Assembly: GCF_025143365.1 (NCBI RefSeq)
Contig: NZ_JALXPE010000038.1
Location: 1-37,653 of the forward strand
Direction of reading: 5' to 3'
Length of the DNA stretch: 37,653 nt
Source of the DNA: Microbacterium sp. p3-SID336
GTDB taxonomy: Bacteria; Actinomycetota; Actinomycetes; Actinomycetales; Microbacteriaceae
Shown: piece by piece, positions 14,955 to 23,232 of the stretch
Position numbering within the stretch: position 1 is the first letter of the stretch
How the letters are laid out: each line of letters begins with the position of its first letter
Translations under genes and position numbers: made by a program
The notes under the pieces: model-generated
What the model was told of the DNA's origin: nothing
What the model saw: only the letters and a program-made list of their open reading frames with translations
Database searches by the model: none

Positions 14955-15749
14955 TCAGCGCTTGCGGCCGCGGATCGCCTTGATCGCCATCTGCACCGCG
15001 ATCACCACGAGGTAGGCGGCGAACAGGATGTTGCCGACGGTCGGGTTCACGATCGTCGCGAGCCAGGCGCCGAGGGCCGTGGTGGTGCACGCCGAGACGC
15101 CGATCAGCACCGCGGCGCGCAGGTCGACGTTGCTGTTGCGGAGGTTGCCGATGGTGCCCGACACCGCGGTCGGGATCATCATCAGCAGGGACGTGCCCTT
15201 GGCGACCAGGTCGCTCGTGCCGAACGCGAGCATCAGCACCGGCACGACGATCACGCCCCCACCCACGCCGATGAGTCCGGCGAGGATCCCGGTCCCGACA
15301 CCGACGCCGACGAGCGCGATGCCGGTGAGCCAGGTGAGCTCGAACGCGGCATCGCGCGACGGGATCACCAGGAACAGGCTGACGATCACCACCACGAGGA
15401 AGGCGACGAAGCCCCAGCGCAGCGCCGTCTGCGAGATGCGCGGCAGCAGCCTCGTGCCGATCTGCGCCCCCACCACGGCGCCCGCGGCGAGGATCAGCGC
15501 GGGGATCCACGCGACCGAGCCCGAAGCCGCGTAGGAGATCACGCCGACGCTCGCGGTCGGCACGATCGCCGCCAGCGAGGTCCCGGCCGCGAGACGCTGG
15601 TCGAACTGCAGCAGCAGCACCAGGAGCGGCACGATCACGGTGCCGCCGCCCACGCCGAAGAGGCCGGAGAGGAGACCGGCGAGGAGGCCGATGCCGATGA
15701 ACGCCGCGTACGCGCGCGGCCCACGTCTCAGGACCTGCGCATCGCTCAC
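14955..15749 (-). CDS. TauE/SafE-family membrane protein (sulfite/organosulfur exporter family)
   Basis: This 264-residue protein has about eight predicted membrane helices in two repeated halves. Each half carries the family's glycine-rich motif: LSGLFGVGGGTVIVPLL near the N-terminus and LAGLIGVGGGVIVVPVL in the middle. The family moves small anions such as sulfite, sulfoacetate or taurine derivatives across the membrane, and the substrate here is not visible. It lies 49 bases downstream of tctA on the same strand without a strong hairpin between them. It may be read with the tct operon. Confidence 0.88.
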   Translation of the reverse strand: MSDAQVLRRGPRAYAAFIGIGLLAGLLSGLFGVGGGTVIVPLLVLLLQFDQRLAAGTSLAAIVPTASVGVISYAASGSVAWIPALILAAGAVVGAQIGTRLLPRISQTALRWGFVAFLVVVIVSLFLVIPSRDAAFELTWLTGIALVGVGVGTGILAGLIGVGGGVIVVPVLMLAFGTSDLVAKGTSLLMMIPTAVSGTIGNLRNSNVDLRAAVLIGVSACTTTALGAWLATIVNPTVGNILFAAYLVVIAVQMAIKAIRGRKR

Positions 15750-15798
15750 CGGATCAGCCTACTCCCGGCCTCTTCCCGCCCCGAACCCGTGCGGGCTC

Positions 15799-17346
15799 TC
15801 ACACCTCCGAGTCGGCCTTCACGGGCACCGCGATCGACGCGGTGAGAGCCTGCTCGTACCGGCGCTGCCGCCGCCGCAGCCACAGCCCGCCCGCGATCAG
15901 CAGGGCCAGCACGACGTAGGCGACGGCCGCGAACGGCTGTGCCACGAGCGTCGTGAGGTCGCCCTGGCTCAGCTGCAGAGCACGCCGCAGCTGCTCCTCC
16001 CCCATCGGGCCGAGGATCATGCCGACCACGAGCGGCGCCACCGGGAACCCGTACCGCCGGAGGAAGTACCCCAGCACCCCGATGATCAGCAGGATCAGGA
16101 TGTCCACGATCGCGAAGTTCAGCGCGTAGGCGCCGAAAGCGGCGAACAGCAGGATGCCCGCGTACAGGTACGGCCGCGGGATCTGCAGCAGCTTCACCCA
16201 CATGCCCACGAGCGGCAGGTTCAGCACGAGCAGGATCACGTTGCCGATGTAGAGACTCGCCACGAGCGCCCACACCAGGTCCGACTGTCCGGTGAACAGC
16301 AGCGGACCCGGCTGCAGGCCGTAGGTCTGGAACGCGGTGAGGATGATCGCCGCGGTCGCCGTGGTCGGCAGGCCGAGCGTCAGCAGCGGCACCAGCACCC
16401 CGGCGGCGGCCGCGTTGTTCGCCGACTCCGGCCCCGCGACGCCCTCGATCGCCCCGCGCCCGAACTCGTCCTTGCGGCGGGAGAGCTTGCGCTCGGTCGC
16501 ATAGGACAGGAAGGTCGCGACGTCGGCCCCGCCCGCGGGGATCGTGCCGATCGGGAAGCCGATCGCGGTGCCGCGCAGCCACGGCTTCCACGAGCGACGC
16601 CAGTCGTCCTTCGTCATCCAGCGGCGCCACCCGCGGGTGACCGGGATCACGTCCACCGCGCCGTGCCGCAGGCGCGCCGCCACGTACAGCGTCTCGCCGA
16701 CCGCGAAGAGACCCACGGCGACCAGCACCACGTCGATGCCGTCCGCGAGCGGCAGCAGCCCCAGCGTGTACCGCTGCTGGCCCGAGAGCCAGTCCGTGCC
16801 GACGAGGCCGAGGAACAGTCCCACGCCCAGCGACAGCAGGCCGCGCGACACCGACGAGCCCATCAGCGCGCCCACCGTGACGAACGCGACCACGATCAGC
16901 GCGACGTAGTCCGCCGGCCCGAGGTTCACCGCGAACTGCGCCAGCACGGGCGCGAGCAGGGTGAGGCCGACGGTGGCGAGCGTGCCGGCGACGAACGAAC
17001 CGAGCGCCGCGGTGGCCAGCGCGGCCGCACCCCGGCCGAGCTTCGCCATCTTGTTGCCCTCGATCGCCGTGACGATCGAGGCCGACTCCCCCGGGGTGTT
17101 CAGCAGGATGCTCGTCGTGGAGCCGCCGTACATGCCGCCGTAGTAGATGCCCGCGAAGGTGATCAGCGCCGCCGCCGGTTCGAGCGTGTAGGTGAGCGGC
17201 AGCAGCAGCGCCACGGTCATGGCGGGCCCGATGCCGGGGAGCACGCCCACGGCGGTGCCGATCAGCACCCCGAAGAACGCGAAGACGAGGTACTGGGGCT
17301 GCAGCGCGGTGCCGAAGCCCTCCAGGAGCAGGTTCCAGCTGTCCAT
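15799..17346 (-). CDS. tctA: tripartite tricarboxylate transporter, large permease subunit TctA
   Basis: This 515-residue integral membrane protein has about 12 helices and is the main channel subunit of a TTT-family secondary transporter. It carries the family signature [19 protein letters not shown] near the N-terminus. It also has [20 protein letters not shown] and a related motif in the second half ([19 protein letters not shown]). It works with TctB in the membrane and the extracytoplasmic binding protein TctC to import citrate or related acids. The start ATG at 17346 overlaps the tctB stop (ATGA), so expression is coupled. Length is normal for the family. Confidence 0.96.
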   Translation of the reverse strand: MDSWNLLLEGFGTALQPQYLVFAFFGVLIGTAVGVLPGIGPAMTVALLLPLTYTLEPAAALITFAGIYYGGMYGGSTTSILLNTPGESASIVTAIEGNKMAKLGRGAAALATAALGSFVAGTLATVGLTLLAPVLAQFAVNLGPADYVALIVVAFVTVGALMGSSVSRGLLSLGVGLFLGLVGTDWLSGQQRYTLGLLPLADGIDVVLVAVGLFAVGETLYVAARLRHGAVDVIPVTRGWRRWMTKDDWRRSWKPWLRGTAIGFPIGTIPAGGADVATFLSYATERKLSRRKDEFGRGAIEGVAGPESANNAAAAGVLVPLLTLGLPTTATAAIILTAFQTYGLQPGPLLFTGQSDLVWALVASLYIGNVILLVLNLPLVGMWVKLLQIPRPYLYAGILLFAAFGAYALNFAIVDILILLIIGVLGYFLRRYGFPVAPLVVGMILGPMGEEQLRRALQLSQGDLTTLVAQPFAAVAYVVLALLIAGGLWLRRRQRRYEQALTASIAVPVKADSEV

Positions 17347-17903
17347 CAGAAGAGCCTCCCCAGCCAGCCGAGCGCGGGTCCCCACGGCAGCGACAGCCCG
17401 AGCAGCCCGCCGAACACGACCTGCACCACCACCGCGATGACCGCGCCGATCAGCAGCGCCATCCACCACCGGCCGGCCCCGAGCGCCCAGGCGACGCCGC
17501 CGAACAGCAGGGCAGCGGCGGGAGCCCACCCGAGCGGCTCGATCAGGAGCAGGTGGGCGACCACGAGCGAGACGATCTTGAGCAGCGTGAGCCAGTCGGT
17601 GGGGAGGCTCTGGTCGACGTCCTCCCCCTCCTCCGGGACACCCCGGTGTCCGCGCAGGACCTCGACCAGTACGGCGACAGCGGACCCCAGCAGCAGCACG
17701 GAGACGAAGAGCGGGAACACGGTCGGCCCGACCTGTGCGCCCGCGGGCACGTGGATCGTGAAGACCCCGGCGAGCGCGAACACGCCGAGGGCGACCATGA
17801 GCGCGGCGAACACGAGCTCGCCGCGCGGCAGAGAGCCGAGGCCCCGTGCGGGCCGGTCGTCGCCGACCCGCACGGCCTCGGTCCCGGTGGACCGGTGCAT
17901 CAT
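17346..17903 (-). CDS. tctB: tripartite tricarboxylate transporter, small subunit TctB
   Basis: This 185-residue protein has a short cytoplasmic N-terminus and four to five membrane helices (about 30-48, 56-80, 105-135 and 140-172). That is the layout of TctB small permease subunits. A polar loop at about 84-103 is rich in Glu and Asp. Two adjacent ATG codons, at 17903 and 17900, could serve as start. It begins just after the tctC stop and its own stop overlaps the tctA start, so the three genes form a compact operon. Confidence 0.92.
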   Translation of the reverse strand: MMHRSTGTEAVRVGDDRPARGLGSLPRGELVFAALMVALGVFALAGVFTIHVPAGAQVGPTVFPLFVSVLLLGSAVAVLVEVLRGHRGVPEEGEDVDQSLPTDWLTLLKIVSLVVAHLLLIEPLGWAPAAALLFGGVAWALGAGRWWMALLIGAVIAVVVQVVFGGLLGLSLPWGPALGWLGRLF

Positions 17904-17904
17904 C

Positions 17905-18924
17905 TCAGCCGACCAGCCCGATGTTCTGCAGGGTCGTCGTGACCTCGGCGATGTTGCCGGTGAGGAACTCGTCGAACTCCGCGCCGGTCAGGAACGCGTC
18001 GGCCCAGCCGCGGGTCTCCAGCTCGTCCTGCCACGCCTGCGACTCCTGCAGCTCCGTCACCAGGCGCTCCAGCTCGGCACGCTCCGCGTCCTCGATGCCG
18101 CCCGGGGCGATCACTCCGCGCCAGTTCGTGAGCACGACGTCGTACCCGGCATCCGTGATGGTCTCCACGTCGGGCAGCTGCGCGACGGGCTCCTCCGACG
18201 ACACCGCGAGCGCCTTCATGTTGCCCGCCTCGATGTGCTGCAGGAACTCGCCGACGCCGGAGATGCCCGCGGCGACCTTGCCGCCCAGGATCAGCGAGGT
18301 GGCCTCGCCGCCACCGGAGTTCGGGGTGTAGTTGAGCTTCTCCGCGATCTCGCCGCCGTCGAGGCCCGCCTCCTCCAGCAGCAGCCCGGCGAGGATGTGG
18401 TCCGCGCCGCCCGCAGAGCCGCCGGTGATGGTGACGGCCTGTCCCCGGTCGACCACGTCCTCGACGAGGTCTTCGAGCGTGTCGTACGGCGACTCCGCCG
18501 GCACGACCACGACGAGCGGCTCGTCCGTCAGGCGGGCGATTGGCGTCATGTCCTCGATGCGCACGGCCGAGGCGTTGGTCTCCACGGCTCCCACCATGAC
18601 GAGCCCCATGACCATGAGCGTCGCCGGGTCCTTCTCGTTCGCGAGCTGCGCGAGGCCGACCGTGCCGCCGGCGCCGCCGACGTTGGTGACGGGCGCCGAG
18701 CCGACGATCTCCTCCTCCGTGAACAGCTGCGACATGGCGCGGCCGGTCTGGTCCCAGCCGCCACCGGGGTCGGCGGGCACGACGATGTTCAGGTCGGTGA
18801 TCGCGACCGCCTCGTCCTCGGCGGCATCGCCGCCGGAATCCCCACCGGCTGCCGCACACGAGGTGAGGGCGAGGGCTGTGGCGGCGACGGCGACCGTGAG
18901 TGTCCCGATGCGTGCATACTTCAT
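17905..18924 (-). CDS. tctC: tripartite tricarboxylate transporter binding lipoprotein TctC (Bug family)
   Basis: This 339-residue extracytoplasmic solute-binding protein has a lipoprotein signal with lipobox LTSC and lipidated Cys23. The mature Bug-fold protein starts with a short acidic linker. VVPADPGGGWDQTGRAMSQ is the ligand-binding loop typical of the family, and GSAGGADHILAGLL is the second-domain loop. It captures a carboxylate and passes it to TctAB. The start ATG at 18924 has a clear AGGAGG ribosome site. An upstream in-frame extension to 18990 has no signal-peptide logic and is rejected. The promoter region is shared with the divergent sensor-HTH gene. Confidence 0.95.
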   Translation of the reverse strand: MKYARIGTLTVAVAATALALTSCAAAGGDSGGDAAEDEAVAITDLNIVVPADPGGGWDQTGRAMSQLFTEEEIVGSAPVTNVGGAGGTVGLAQLANEKDPATLMVMGLVMVGAVETNASAVRIEDMTPIARLTDEPLVVVVPAESPYDTLEDLVEDVVDRGQAVTITGGSAGGADHILAGLLLEEAGLDGGEIAEKLNYTPNSGGGEATSLILGGKVAAGISGVGEFLQHIEAGNMKALAVSSEEPVAQLPDVETITDAGYDVVLTNWRGVIAPGGIEDAERAELERLVTELQESQAWQDELETRGWADAFLTGAEFDEFLTGNIAEVTTTLQNIGLVG

Positions 18925-18992
18925 GGCGCTCCTCCTTGAGCGTTCAGGGGCAATCCGTCCACCCTCCGGGCACTCCCGCGGGGTGCTCAAGC

Positions 18993-19032
18993 TTCCGAAA
19001 CCATTGGTCGCGTTCCGTAACTATTGGTCGCG
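18993..19032. repeat. tandem 20-bp direct repeat between tctC and the sensor-HTH gene
   Basis: TTCCGAAACCATTGGTCGCG at 18993-19012 is followed directly by TTCCGTAACTATTGGTCGCG at 19013-19032, with 18 of 20 positions identical. The 20-bp period is close to two helical turns, so two proteins would bind on about the same face. It lies between the tctC start (18924) and the sensor-HTH start (19099). It overlaps a possible -10 (TAACTA at 19018-19023) for the rightward gene. It is the best operator candidate for tct regulation. Confidence 0.6.
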
Positions 19033-19098
19033 AGCACCTGTCCCGCCCGGTCGCGGTGGTCCGCCGCGACCCGGGAGAATGGGCAGGTGGCCTCGAAG

Positions 19099-20307
19099 AT
19101 GACGCTCCGGATGCAGCTGCTCGCGCTGCAGGCGCTGATCGTGTTCCTGGTGACCCTGGCGACCGGCATCACGGCGGGCGCCTTCCAGGAGAACGCGCTG
19201 CGGGAGGCCTACAAGGACCGCATGCAGGCGGTGGCGCAGTCGGTTGCCGCCCTCCCGGTGGTCCGCGAGGCCTTCGCCCATGAGGACCCTGCCGCGGTGA
19301 TCCAGCCCATCGCCGAGGTGATCCGCGAGGCCTCTGACCTCGCCTACGTGGTGGTCGCCAACGAGGACGGCATCCGCTACTCGCACCCGAACCCGGAGCG
19401 GATCGGCGAGCGGGTGTCCACCGATCCGTCGATCCCGCTCGGGGGCGAGATCTACGTGGGCACGCAGACCGGCACGCTCGGCACGTCCTGGCGGGTCAAA
19501 GTGCCGATCAGGGACGACGACGGCGGCGTCATCGGCACCGCGTCCGTCGGCATCCTGGAGTCGGAGCTCGACGAGGAGTTCGCGAGCAACCTGGCCTGGC
19601 TGATCTCGGCGATGCTCGCCGCCGCGGTCCTCGGGGTGTTCGGGGCGGCCTGGGTGACGTCGGTCATCCGTCGCCGCATCTACCGTCTGGAGCCGCATCA
19701 GATCGCCGCGCTCGTGAAGAACCAGGAGACGACGCTGCACCGGCTGAGCGAGGGCGTCATCACGGTCGACGGCGAGGGCCGCATCACGCTCGTGAACGAC
19801 GCGGCGGCCCGCTTCCTCGACAGGGACGCCGGCGACCTCGACGGAGCCCTCGCGGACGACGTGCTCGGGCCGGAGCTCTTCGCCCTGTTGCACGAGGGCG
19901 AGTCGGCGGGACGCCCCGTCATCGTCGGGTCGCACGTGCTGGTCGCCCGCAGCACCGCGAGCGAGGACGACGGCGCCGACGTGGGCGCGACGCTGCTGCT
20001 GCGCGACCACACCGAGCTGCACGACGTGGTGCGGCGGGTGGAGGCGGCGGACGCCATCATCGCGTTCCGGCAGCGGTTCGGGTTGCCCAAGGGCCTGAGC
20101 GGCGAGACCCTGGAGCGCGTATCCGCCGCCCTCGCGGCACGGCCGGAGGCCTCGGCGACCGAGATCGGCGACGACCTGCAGATCTCGCGGGTCAGCGCGC
20201 GGCGCTACCTGGAGCACCTCGCGGCGACCGGGCAGGCCGTGCGCTCGCTCGACTACGGCACGAAGGGGCGCCCGAGCGCGCGGTACCGCATCACCGATCC
20301 CCGGTGA
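19099..20307 (+). CDS. membrane sensor (CitA/DcuS-type Cache + PAS) fused directly to a CitB-type winged HTH; no kinase or receiver domain
   Basis: This is one open frame of 402 residues. Residues 8-29 are a membrane helix, and about 30-164 form an extracytoplasmic Cache sensor. The citrate/C4-acid contacts are kept as RYSH (Arg93, His96) and RVK (Arg132, Lys134). Helix two is 165-189 and a PAS domain spans about 207-306, ending LLLRDHTELHDVVRR. In normal kinases the dimerisation/His box and ATPase domain follow here. Instead, after about 15 residues, the protein continues with LPKGLSGETLERV and ISRVSARRYLEHL. This is the DNA-binding end of the cognate CitB/DctR-type response regulator, running to the C-terminus (about 328-400). 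There is no phospho-His, ATP site or receiver Asp. Starts at GTG 19087 or ATG 19099 are possible, and the latter has AGGTGG upstream. It probably controls the divergent tctCBA. Confidence 0.85.
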   Translation: MTLRMQLLALQALIVFLVTLATGITAGAFQENALREAYKDRMQAVAQSVAALPVVREAFAHEDPAAVIQPIAEVIREASDLAYVVVANEDGIRYSHPNPERIGERVSTDPSIPLGGEIYVGTQTGTLGTSWRVKVPIRDDDGGVIGTASVGILESELDEEFASNLAWLISAMLAAAVLGVFGAAWVTSVIRRRIYRLEPHQIAALVKNQETTLHRLSEGVITVDGEGRITLVNDAAARFLDRDAGDLDGALADDVLGPELFALLHEGESAGRPVIVGSHVLVARSTASEDDGADVGATLLLRDHTELHDVVRRVEAADAIIAFRQRFGLPKGLSGETLERVSAALAARPEASATEIGDDLQISRVSARRYLEHLAATGQAVRSLDYGTKGRPSARYRITDPR

Positions 20308-20310
20308 CGA

Positions 20311-20346
20311 CGAAGCCCGCCACCCCGGAAGGGGCGGCGGGCTTCG
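20311..20346. terminator. bidirectional hairpin between the sensor-HTH gene and rplQ
   Basis: CGAAGCCCGCC pairs perfectly with GGCGGGCTTCG. A further CCCC/GGGG stem lies inside, after one A/C mismatch, closed by a GGAA loop. It starts 4 bases after the plus-strand stop and ends 16 bases before the rplQ stop. It serves both convergent units. Confidence 0.8.
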
Positions 20347-20361
20347 GCAGGGCGATCCGGA

Positions 20362-20943
20362 TTACTCGGACTTCTTCTCCACAGCGTCCTCGGCGGCGGC
20401 CTCAGCGGCCTCGCCCTCGGCCTGCGACTCCGCGCCGGCCTCGGCAGCGGTGTCCTCGGCCGGAGCCTCGGTGGTCTCCTCGGCCGGAGCCTCGGTGGTC
20501 TCCTCGGCGGGAGCCTCCTCGGCGGCGGGCTTCTCGGCCTTCGGCGCGGCAGCAGCCTTCTTGGTCGACTTCGCCTTCGGGGTGACGGGCTCGAGGACGA
20601 GCTCGATCACGGCCATGGGCGCGTTGTCGCCCTTGCGGTTGCCGACCTTGGTGATGCGCGTGTAGCCACCCTCGCGGTCCGCGACCAGCGGAGCGATCTC
20701 GTCGAACAGGACGTGCACGACTTCCTTGTCACCGATGACAGACAGCACGCGACGGCGTGCGTGCAGGTCTCCGCGCTTGGCGAAGGTGATCAGGCGCTCG
20801 GCGAGCGGACGCAGGCGCTTGGCCTTGGTCTCGGTCGTCTTGATCGACTTGTGGGTGTACAGCGCAGCCGCGAGGTTGGCAAGCAGCAGGCGCTCGTGGG
20901 CGGGGCCGCCTCCGAGGCGGGGACCCTTGGTGGGCTTGGGCAT
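20362..20943 (-). CDS. rplQ: 50S ribosomal protein L17, with long acidic C-terminal tail
   Basis: L17 binds domain III of 23S rRNA near the exit-tunnel side of the large subunit. The conserved core is residues 1-120 ([18 protein letters not shown] at the start). A tail of about 73 residues, made of Ala, Glu, Thr and Lys, brings the total to 193, against about 120 in most bacteria. Within the tail an 8-residue unit (related to EAPAEETT) is repeated, encoded by an exact 24-bp tandem repeat. It is the last gene of the alpha block after rpoA and ends at a hairpin shared with the convergent gene. Confidence 0.98.
   Translation of the reverse strand: MPKPTKGPRLGGGPAHERLLLANLAAALYTHKSIKTTETKAKRLRPLAERLITFAKRGDLHARRRVLSVIGDKEVVHVLFDEIAPLVADREGGYTRITKVGNRKGDNAPMAVIELVLEPVTPKAKSTKKAAAAPKAEKPAAEEAPAEETTEAPAEETTEAPAEDTAAEAGAESQAEGEAAEAAAEDAVEKKSE
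20457..20519. repeat. 24-bp tandem repeat inside rplQ
   Basis: Two identical 24-bp units (20457-20480 and 20481-20504) and a third partial unit of 15 bases encode the repeated Glu/Thr/Pro tail of L17. The unit length is a multiple of three, so copy-number change would keep the frame. Confidence 0.85.
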
Positions 20944-20977
20944 AATCGTCTAACTCCTGGTCAGGAAAGGTCGGGTA

Positions 20978-21967
20978 TCAGAAGGACTCGTCTTCGCTGC
21001 CGCCGTAGAAGTGGGCGCCGTCGAAACCGGGCACCGAATCCTTGAGCGACAGACCGAGCGAGATGAGCTTGTCGCGCACCTCGTCGACCGACTTCTGGCC
21101 GAAATTGCGGATGTTCATGAGCTGCGTCTCCGACAGGGCGACGAGCTCCGACACGGTGTTGATGCCCTCGCGCTTGAGGCAGTTGTACGAACGGACCGAC
21201 AGGTCGAGGTCCTCGATCGGCATCGACAGCTCGCTGGAGTTCACAGCCTCCACCGGCGCCGGGCCGATCTCGATGCCCTCGGCCTCGACGTTCAGCTCCC
21301 GGGCGAGGCCGAACAGCTCGGTGAGCGTCTTGGCGGCCGAGGCCACGGCGTCGCGCGGGCTGATCGCCGACTTGGTCTCGACGTCGAGGATGAGCTTGTC
21401 GAAGTCGGTGCGCTCACCGGCACGGGTGGCGTCGACGCGGTAGCTGACCTTGAGCACGGGCGAGTAGATCGAGTCGATCGGGATCTGACCGGCCTCGGCG
21501 TACTCGTTGCGGTTCTGCGTCGCGGAGACGTAGCCACGGCCGCGCTCGATCGTGAGCTCGAGCTCGAACTTCGCGGTGTCGTTGAGCGTCGCGATGACGA
21601 GCTCCGGGTTGTGCACCTCGACACCGGCGGGAGCCGAGATGTCGGCGGCGGTGACCTCACCGGCGCCGGTCTTGCGCAGGTAAGCGGTGATGGGCTCGTC
21701 GCGCTCGCTGGAGACGACCAGCTGCTTGATGTTGAGGATGATCTCGGTGACATCCTCCTTCACGCCGGGGATCGTGCTGAACTCGTGCAGCACGCCGTCG
21801 ATGCGGACGCTGGTGACAGCGGCACCGGGGATCGACGACAGCAGGCTGCGACGCAGCGCGTTGCCGATCGTGTATCCGAAGCCGGGCTCCAGCGGCTCGA
21901 TGACGAACCGGCTCCGGTTGTCGACGATCTTTTCCTCGGTCAGTGTGGGACGCTGTGCAATAAGCAC
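20978..21967 (-). CDS. rpoA: DNA-directed RNA polymerase subunit alpha
   Basis: The alpha subunit dimerises to start polymerase assembly, and its C-terminal domain touches UP elements and activators. The protein has 329 residues, a normal length. The N-terminal domain (about 1-230) has [21 protein letters not shown] linker follows, and then the C-terminal helix-hairpin-helix domain ([19 protein letters not shown] and [10 protein letters not shown], about 248-305). The start codon is GTG at 21967 with an AAGGAA ribosome site. It lies upstream of rplQ with a 34-base gap. rpsD, which often precedes it in actinobacteria such as mycobacteria, is absent here. Confidence 0.99.
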   Translation of the reverse strand: MLIAQRPTLTEEKIVDNRSRFVIEPLEPGFGYTIGNALRRSLLSSIPGAAVTSVRIDGVLHEFSTIPGVKEDVTEIILNIKQLVVSSERDEPITAYLRKTGAGEVTAADISAPAGVEVHNPELVIATLNDTAKFELELTIERGRGYVSATQNRNEYAEAGQIPIDSIYSPVLKVSYRVDATRAGERTDFDKLILDVETKSAISPRDAVASAAKTLTELFGLARELNVEAEGIEIGPAPVEAVNSSELSMPIEDLDLSVRSYNCLKREGINTVSELVALSETQLMNIRNFGQKSVDEVRDKLISLGLSLKDSVPGFDGAHFYGGSEDESF

Positions 21968-21984
21968 TCTGTGTTCCTTTCGAT

Positions 21985-22008
21985 CACATGCCCGCTATAT
22001 GACATGTG
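21985..22008. promoter_or_regulatory. candidate rpoA promoter with overlapping inverted repeat
   Basis: CACATG-N12-CATGTG forms an inverted repeat 18-41 bases upstream of the rpoA start. The N12 centre contains CTATATGA, the only TATA-like stretch of the gap, which could be a -10 on the minus strand. With a hairpin just upstream, this supports a separate rpoA-rplQ transcript. No good -35 is visible. Confidence 0.35.
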
Positions 22009-22052
22009 GTGGGGTGAGGTCTTGAGTTGTGGAAGTCGATGCCCCGCGCGGG

Positions 22053-22094
22053 GCGCCGAGCCGCCCGACTCCGAAGAGACGAGCGGCTCGGTGC
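22053..22094 (-). terminator. hairpin between rpsK and rpoA
   Basis: A 15-position stem (GCGCCGAGCCGCCCG with CGAGCGGCTCGGTGC) has one G-T pair and one C/A mismatch, and a 12-base loop. It follows rpsK by six bases on the minus strand. A 14-bp palindrome GCCCCGCGCGGGGC lies next to it at 22041-22054. It can end the infA-rpsK block or attenuate it. Confidence 0.6.
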
Positions 22095-22099
22095 ACGCA

Positions 22100-22498
22100 T
22101 CAGACGCGGCGGCGCTTCGGCGGACGGCAGCCGTTGTGCGCCTGCGGGGTCACGTCCTGGATCGAACCCACCTCGAGGCCGGCGGCCTGCAGCGAGCGGA
22201 TCGCGGTCTCGCGGCCGGAGCCCGGACCCTTCACGAGGACGTCGACCTTCTTGACGCCGTGCTCCGCAGCCTGGCGGGCAGCGGACTCCGCGGCCATGCC
22301 GGCGGCGTACGGCGTCGACTTGCGGGAGCCCTTGAAGCCCACGCCACCCGACGAGGCCCAGGCGATGACGGCGCCGGACGGGTCGGTGATCGAAACGATG
22401 GTGTTGTTGAACGTCGACTTGATGTGGGCCTGGCCCAGCGCGATGTTCTTCTTCTCCTTGCGGCGCGGCTTGCGCGCGGCGGCCTTGGGTGCAGCCAT
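22100..22498 (-). CDS. rpsK: 30S ribosomal protein S11
   Basis: S11 sits on the platform of the small subunit and contacts 16S rRNA near the E-site mRNA path. The 132-residue protein has the expected basic N-terminus ([19 protein letters not shown]), the core [20 protein letters not shown], and the C-terminal [16 protein letters not shown]. The length is normal. It follows rpsM with a 30-base gap and a GGAGAA-type ribosome site. It is the last gene of the infA block, followed by a hairpin and then rpoA. Confidence 0.99.
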   Translation of the reverse strand: MAAPKAAARKPRRKEKKNIALGQAHIKSTFNNTIVSITDPSGAVIAWASSGGVGFKGSRKSTPYAAGMAAESAARQAAEHGVKKVDVLVKGPGSGRETAIRSLQAAGLEVGSIQDVTPQAHNGCRPPKRRRV

Positions 22499-22528
22499 GA
22501 AAGTGTTCTCCTAGTCCCTGGCCGCTGC

Positions 22529-22903
22529 TTAGCGGGCCTTCTTCTTGCCGGCGACGGTGCGCTTCGGGCCCTTGCGGGTACGGGCGTTGGTCTTGGTGCG
22601 CTGACCGCGGACCGGAAGGCCACGACGGTGGCGCAGGCCCTCGTAGGAGCCGATCTCGACCTTGCGGCGGATGTCTGCGGCGACCTCGCGGCGCAGGTCA
22701 CCCTCCACCTTGTAGTTGCCTTCGATGTAGTCGCGGAGGGCGACGAGCTGGTCGTCGCTGAGGTCCTTCACGCGGATGCTCTCGTCGATGTCGGTCGCCT
22801 TGAGGATCTCGACCGAGCGGGTACGGCCGACGCCGTAGATGTAGGTAAGGGCGATCACCACGCGCTTGTCGCGCGGGATGTCAACGCCGGCAAGACGTGC
22901 CAT
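22529..22903 (-). CDS. rpsM: 30S ribosomal protein S13
   Basis: S13 is at the head of the small subunit and forms bridges to the large subunit and contacts P-site tRNA. The 124-residue protein has the helix-two-turn-helix [21 protein letters not shown], the [22 protein letters not shown] core split across the middle, and the basic C-terminal tail [13 protein letters not shown]. The length is normal. A 148-base gap separates it from rpmJ. That gap holds a predicted branched RNA structure, which may affect rpsM expression. Confidence 0.99.
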   Translation of the reverse strand: MARLAGVDIPRDKRVVIALTYIYGVGRTRSVEILKATDIDESIRVKDLSDDQLVALRDYIEGNYKVEGDLRREVAADIRRKVEIGSYEGLRHRRGLPVRGQRTKTNARTRKGPKRTVAGKKKAR

Positions 22904-22934
22904 GCGGTTCTCCTGGGTGTTGTGGAGGTGTGGA

Positions 22935-22997
22935 GCAGGATCGGTGCCCGGGCCTCCGCCCCGAGGTGTCCCCCGCTCGCGCGGGTTCTGATCCTGC
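22935..22997 (-). ncRNA. candidate multi-branch leader RNA upstream of rpsM
   Basis: On the minus strand, outer arms GCAGGATC and GATCCTGC (8 bp, perfect) close a 63-base segment. Inside are a CCCGC-GCGA-GCGGG hairpin with a GNRA-type tetraloop (22972-22985) and a second CCTC-N6-GAGG hairpin (22953-22966). This makes a closed three-way junction that ends 31 bases before the rpsM start. The fold was done by eye. It could be a ribosomal-protein autoregulatory leader or a processing site. I cannot match it to a known family. Confidence 0.4.
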
Positions 22998-23051
22998 CGT
23001 GTCGTATTGAGTTATGCGAGTGCGAGAGCGGTGCTCACGCAGCGCGGGCGT

Positions 23052-23168
23052 TCAGCCCTGGCGCTGCTTGTGACGCGGGTTGCTCTTGCAGATCACCATG
23101 ACGCGGCCGTGGCGGCGGATCACCTTGCAGTGGTCGCAGATCGGCTTGACGCTGGGGTTGACCTTCAT
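23052..23168 (-). CDS. rpmJ: 50S ribosomal protein L36, zinc-binding form
   Basis: L36 is the smallest large-subunit protein and binds 23S rRNA near the A-site side. The reading frame encodes 38 residues, [20 protein letters not shown] through to KQRQG. The zinc ribbon ligands are all present: Cys11, Cys14, Cys27 and His33. This is the zinc-containing (C+) type, which bacteria often swap for a zinc-free paralogue under zinc limitation. It lies between infA and rpsM as usual. Confidence 0.97.
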   Translation of the reverse strand: MKVNPSVKPICDHCKVIRRHGRVMVICKSNPRHKQRQG

Positions 23169-23232
23169 GTTGTTTCCTGTTCGCTGTCTTCACCGGGCAG
23201 GCGCGATGCCTGGGGTGTTACTTCTCGACCGA

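Noticed and set aside
15640..18939. A plus-strand open frame of about 1,100 codons opposite tctCBA
   Set aside because: It is antisense to four well-recognised genes and its composition (His, Arg, Gln rich, no motifs) is that of a shadow frame.
22009..22040. Possible extra -35 elements for rpoA
   Set aside because: None of the hexamers at 16-18 bp from the TATA-like centre resembles TTGACA, so no full promoter is claimed.
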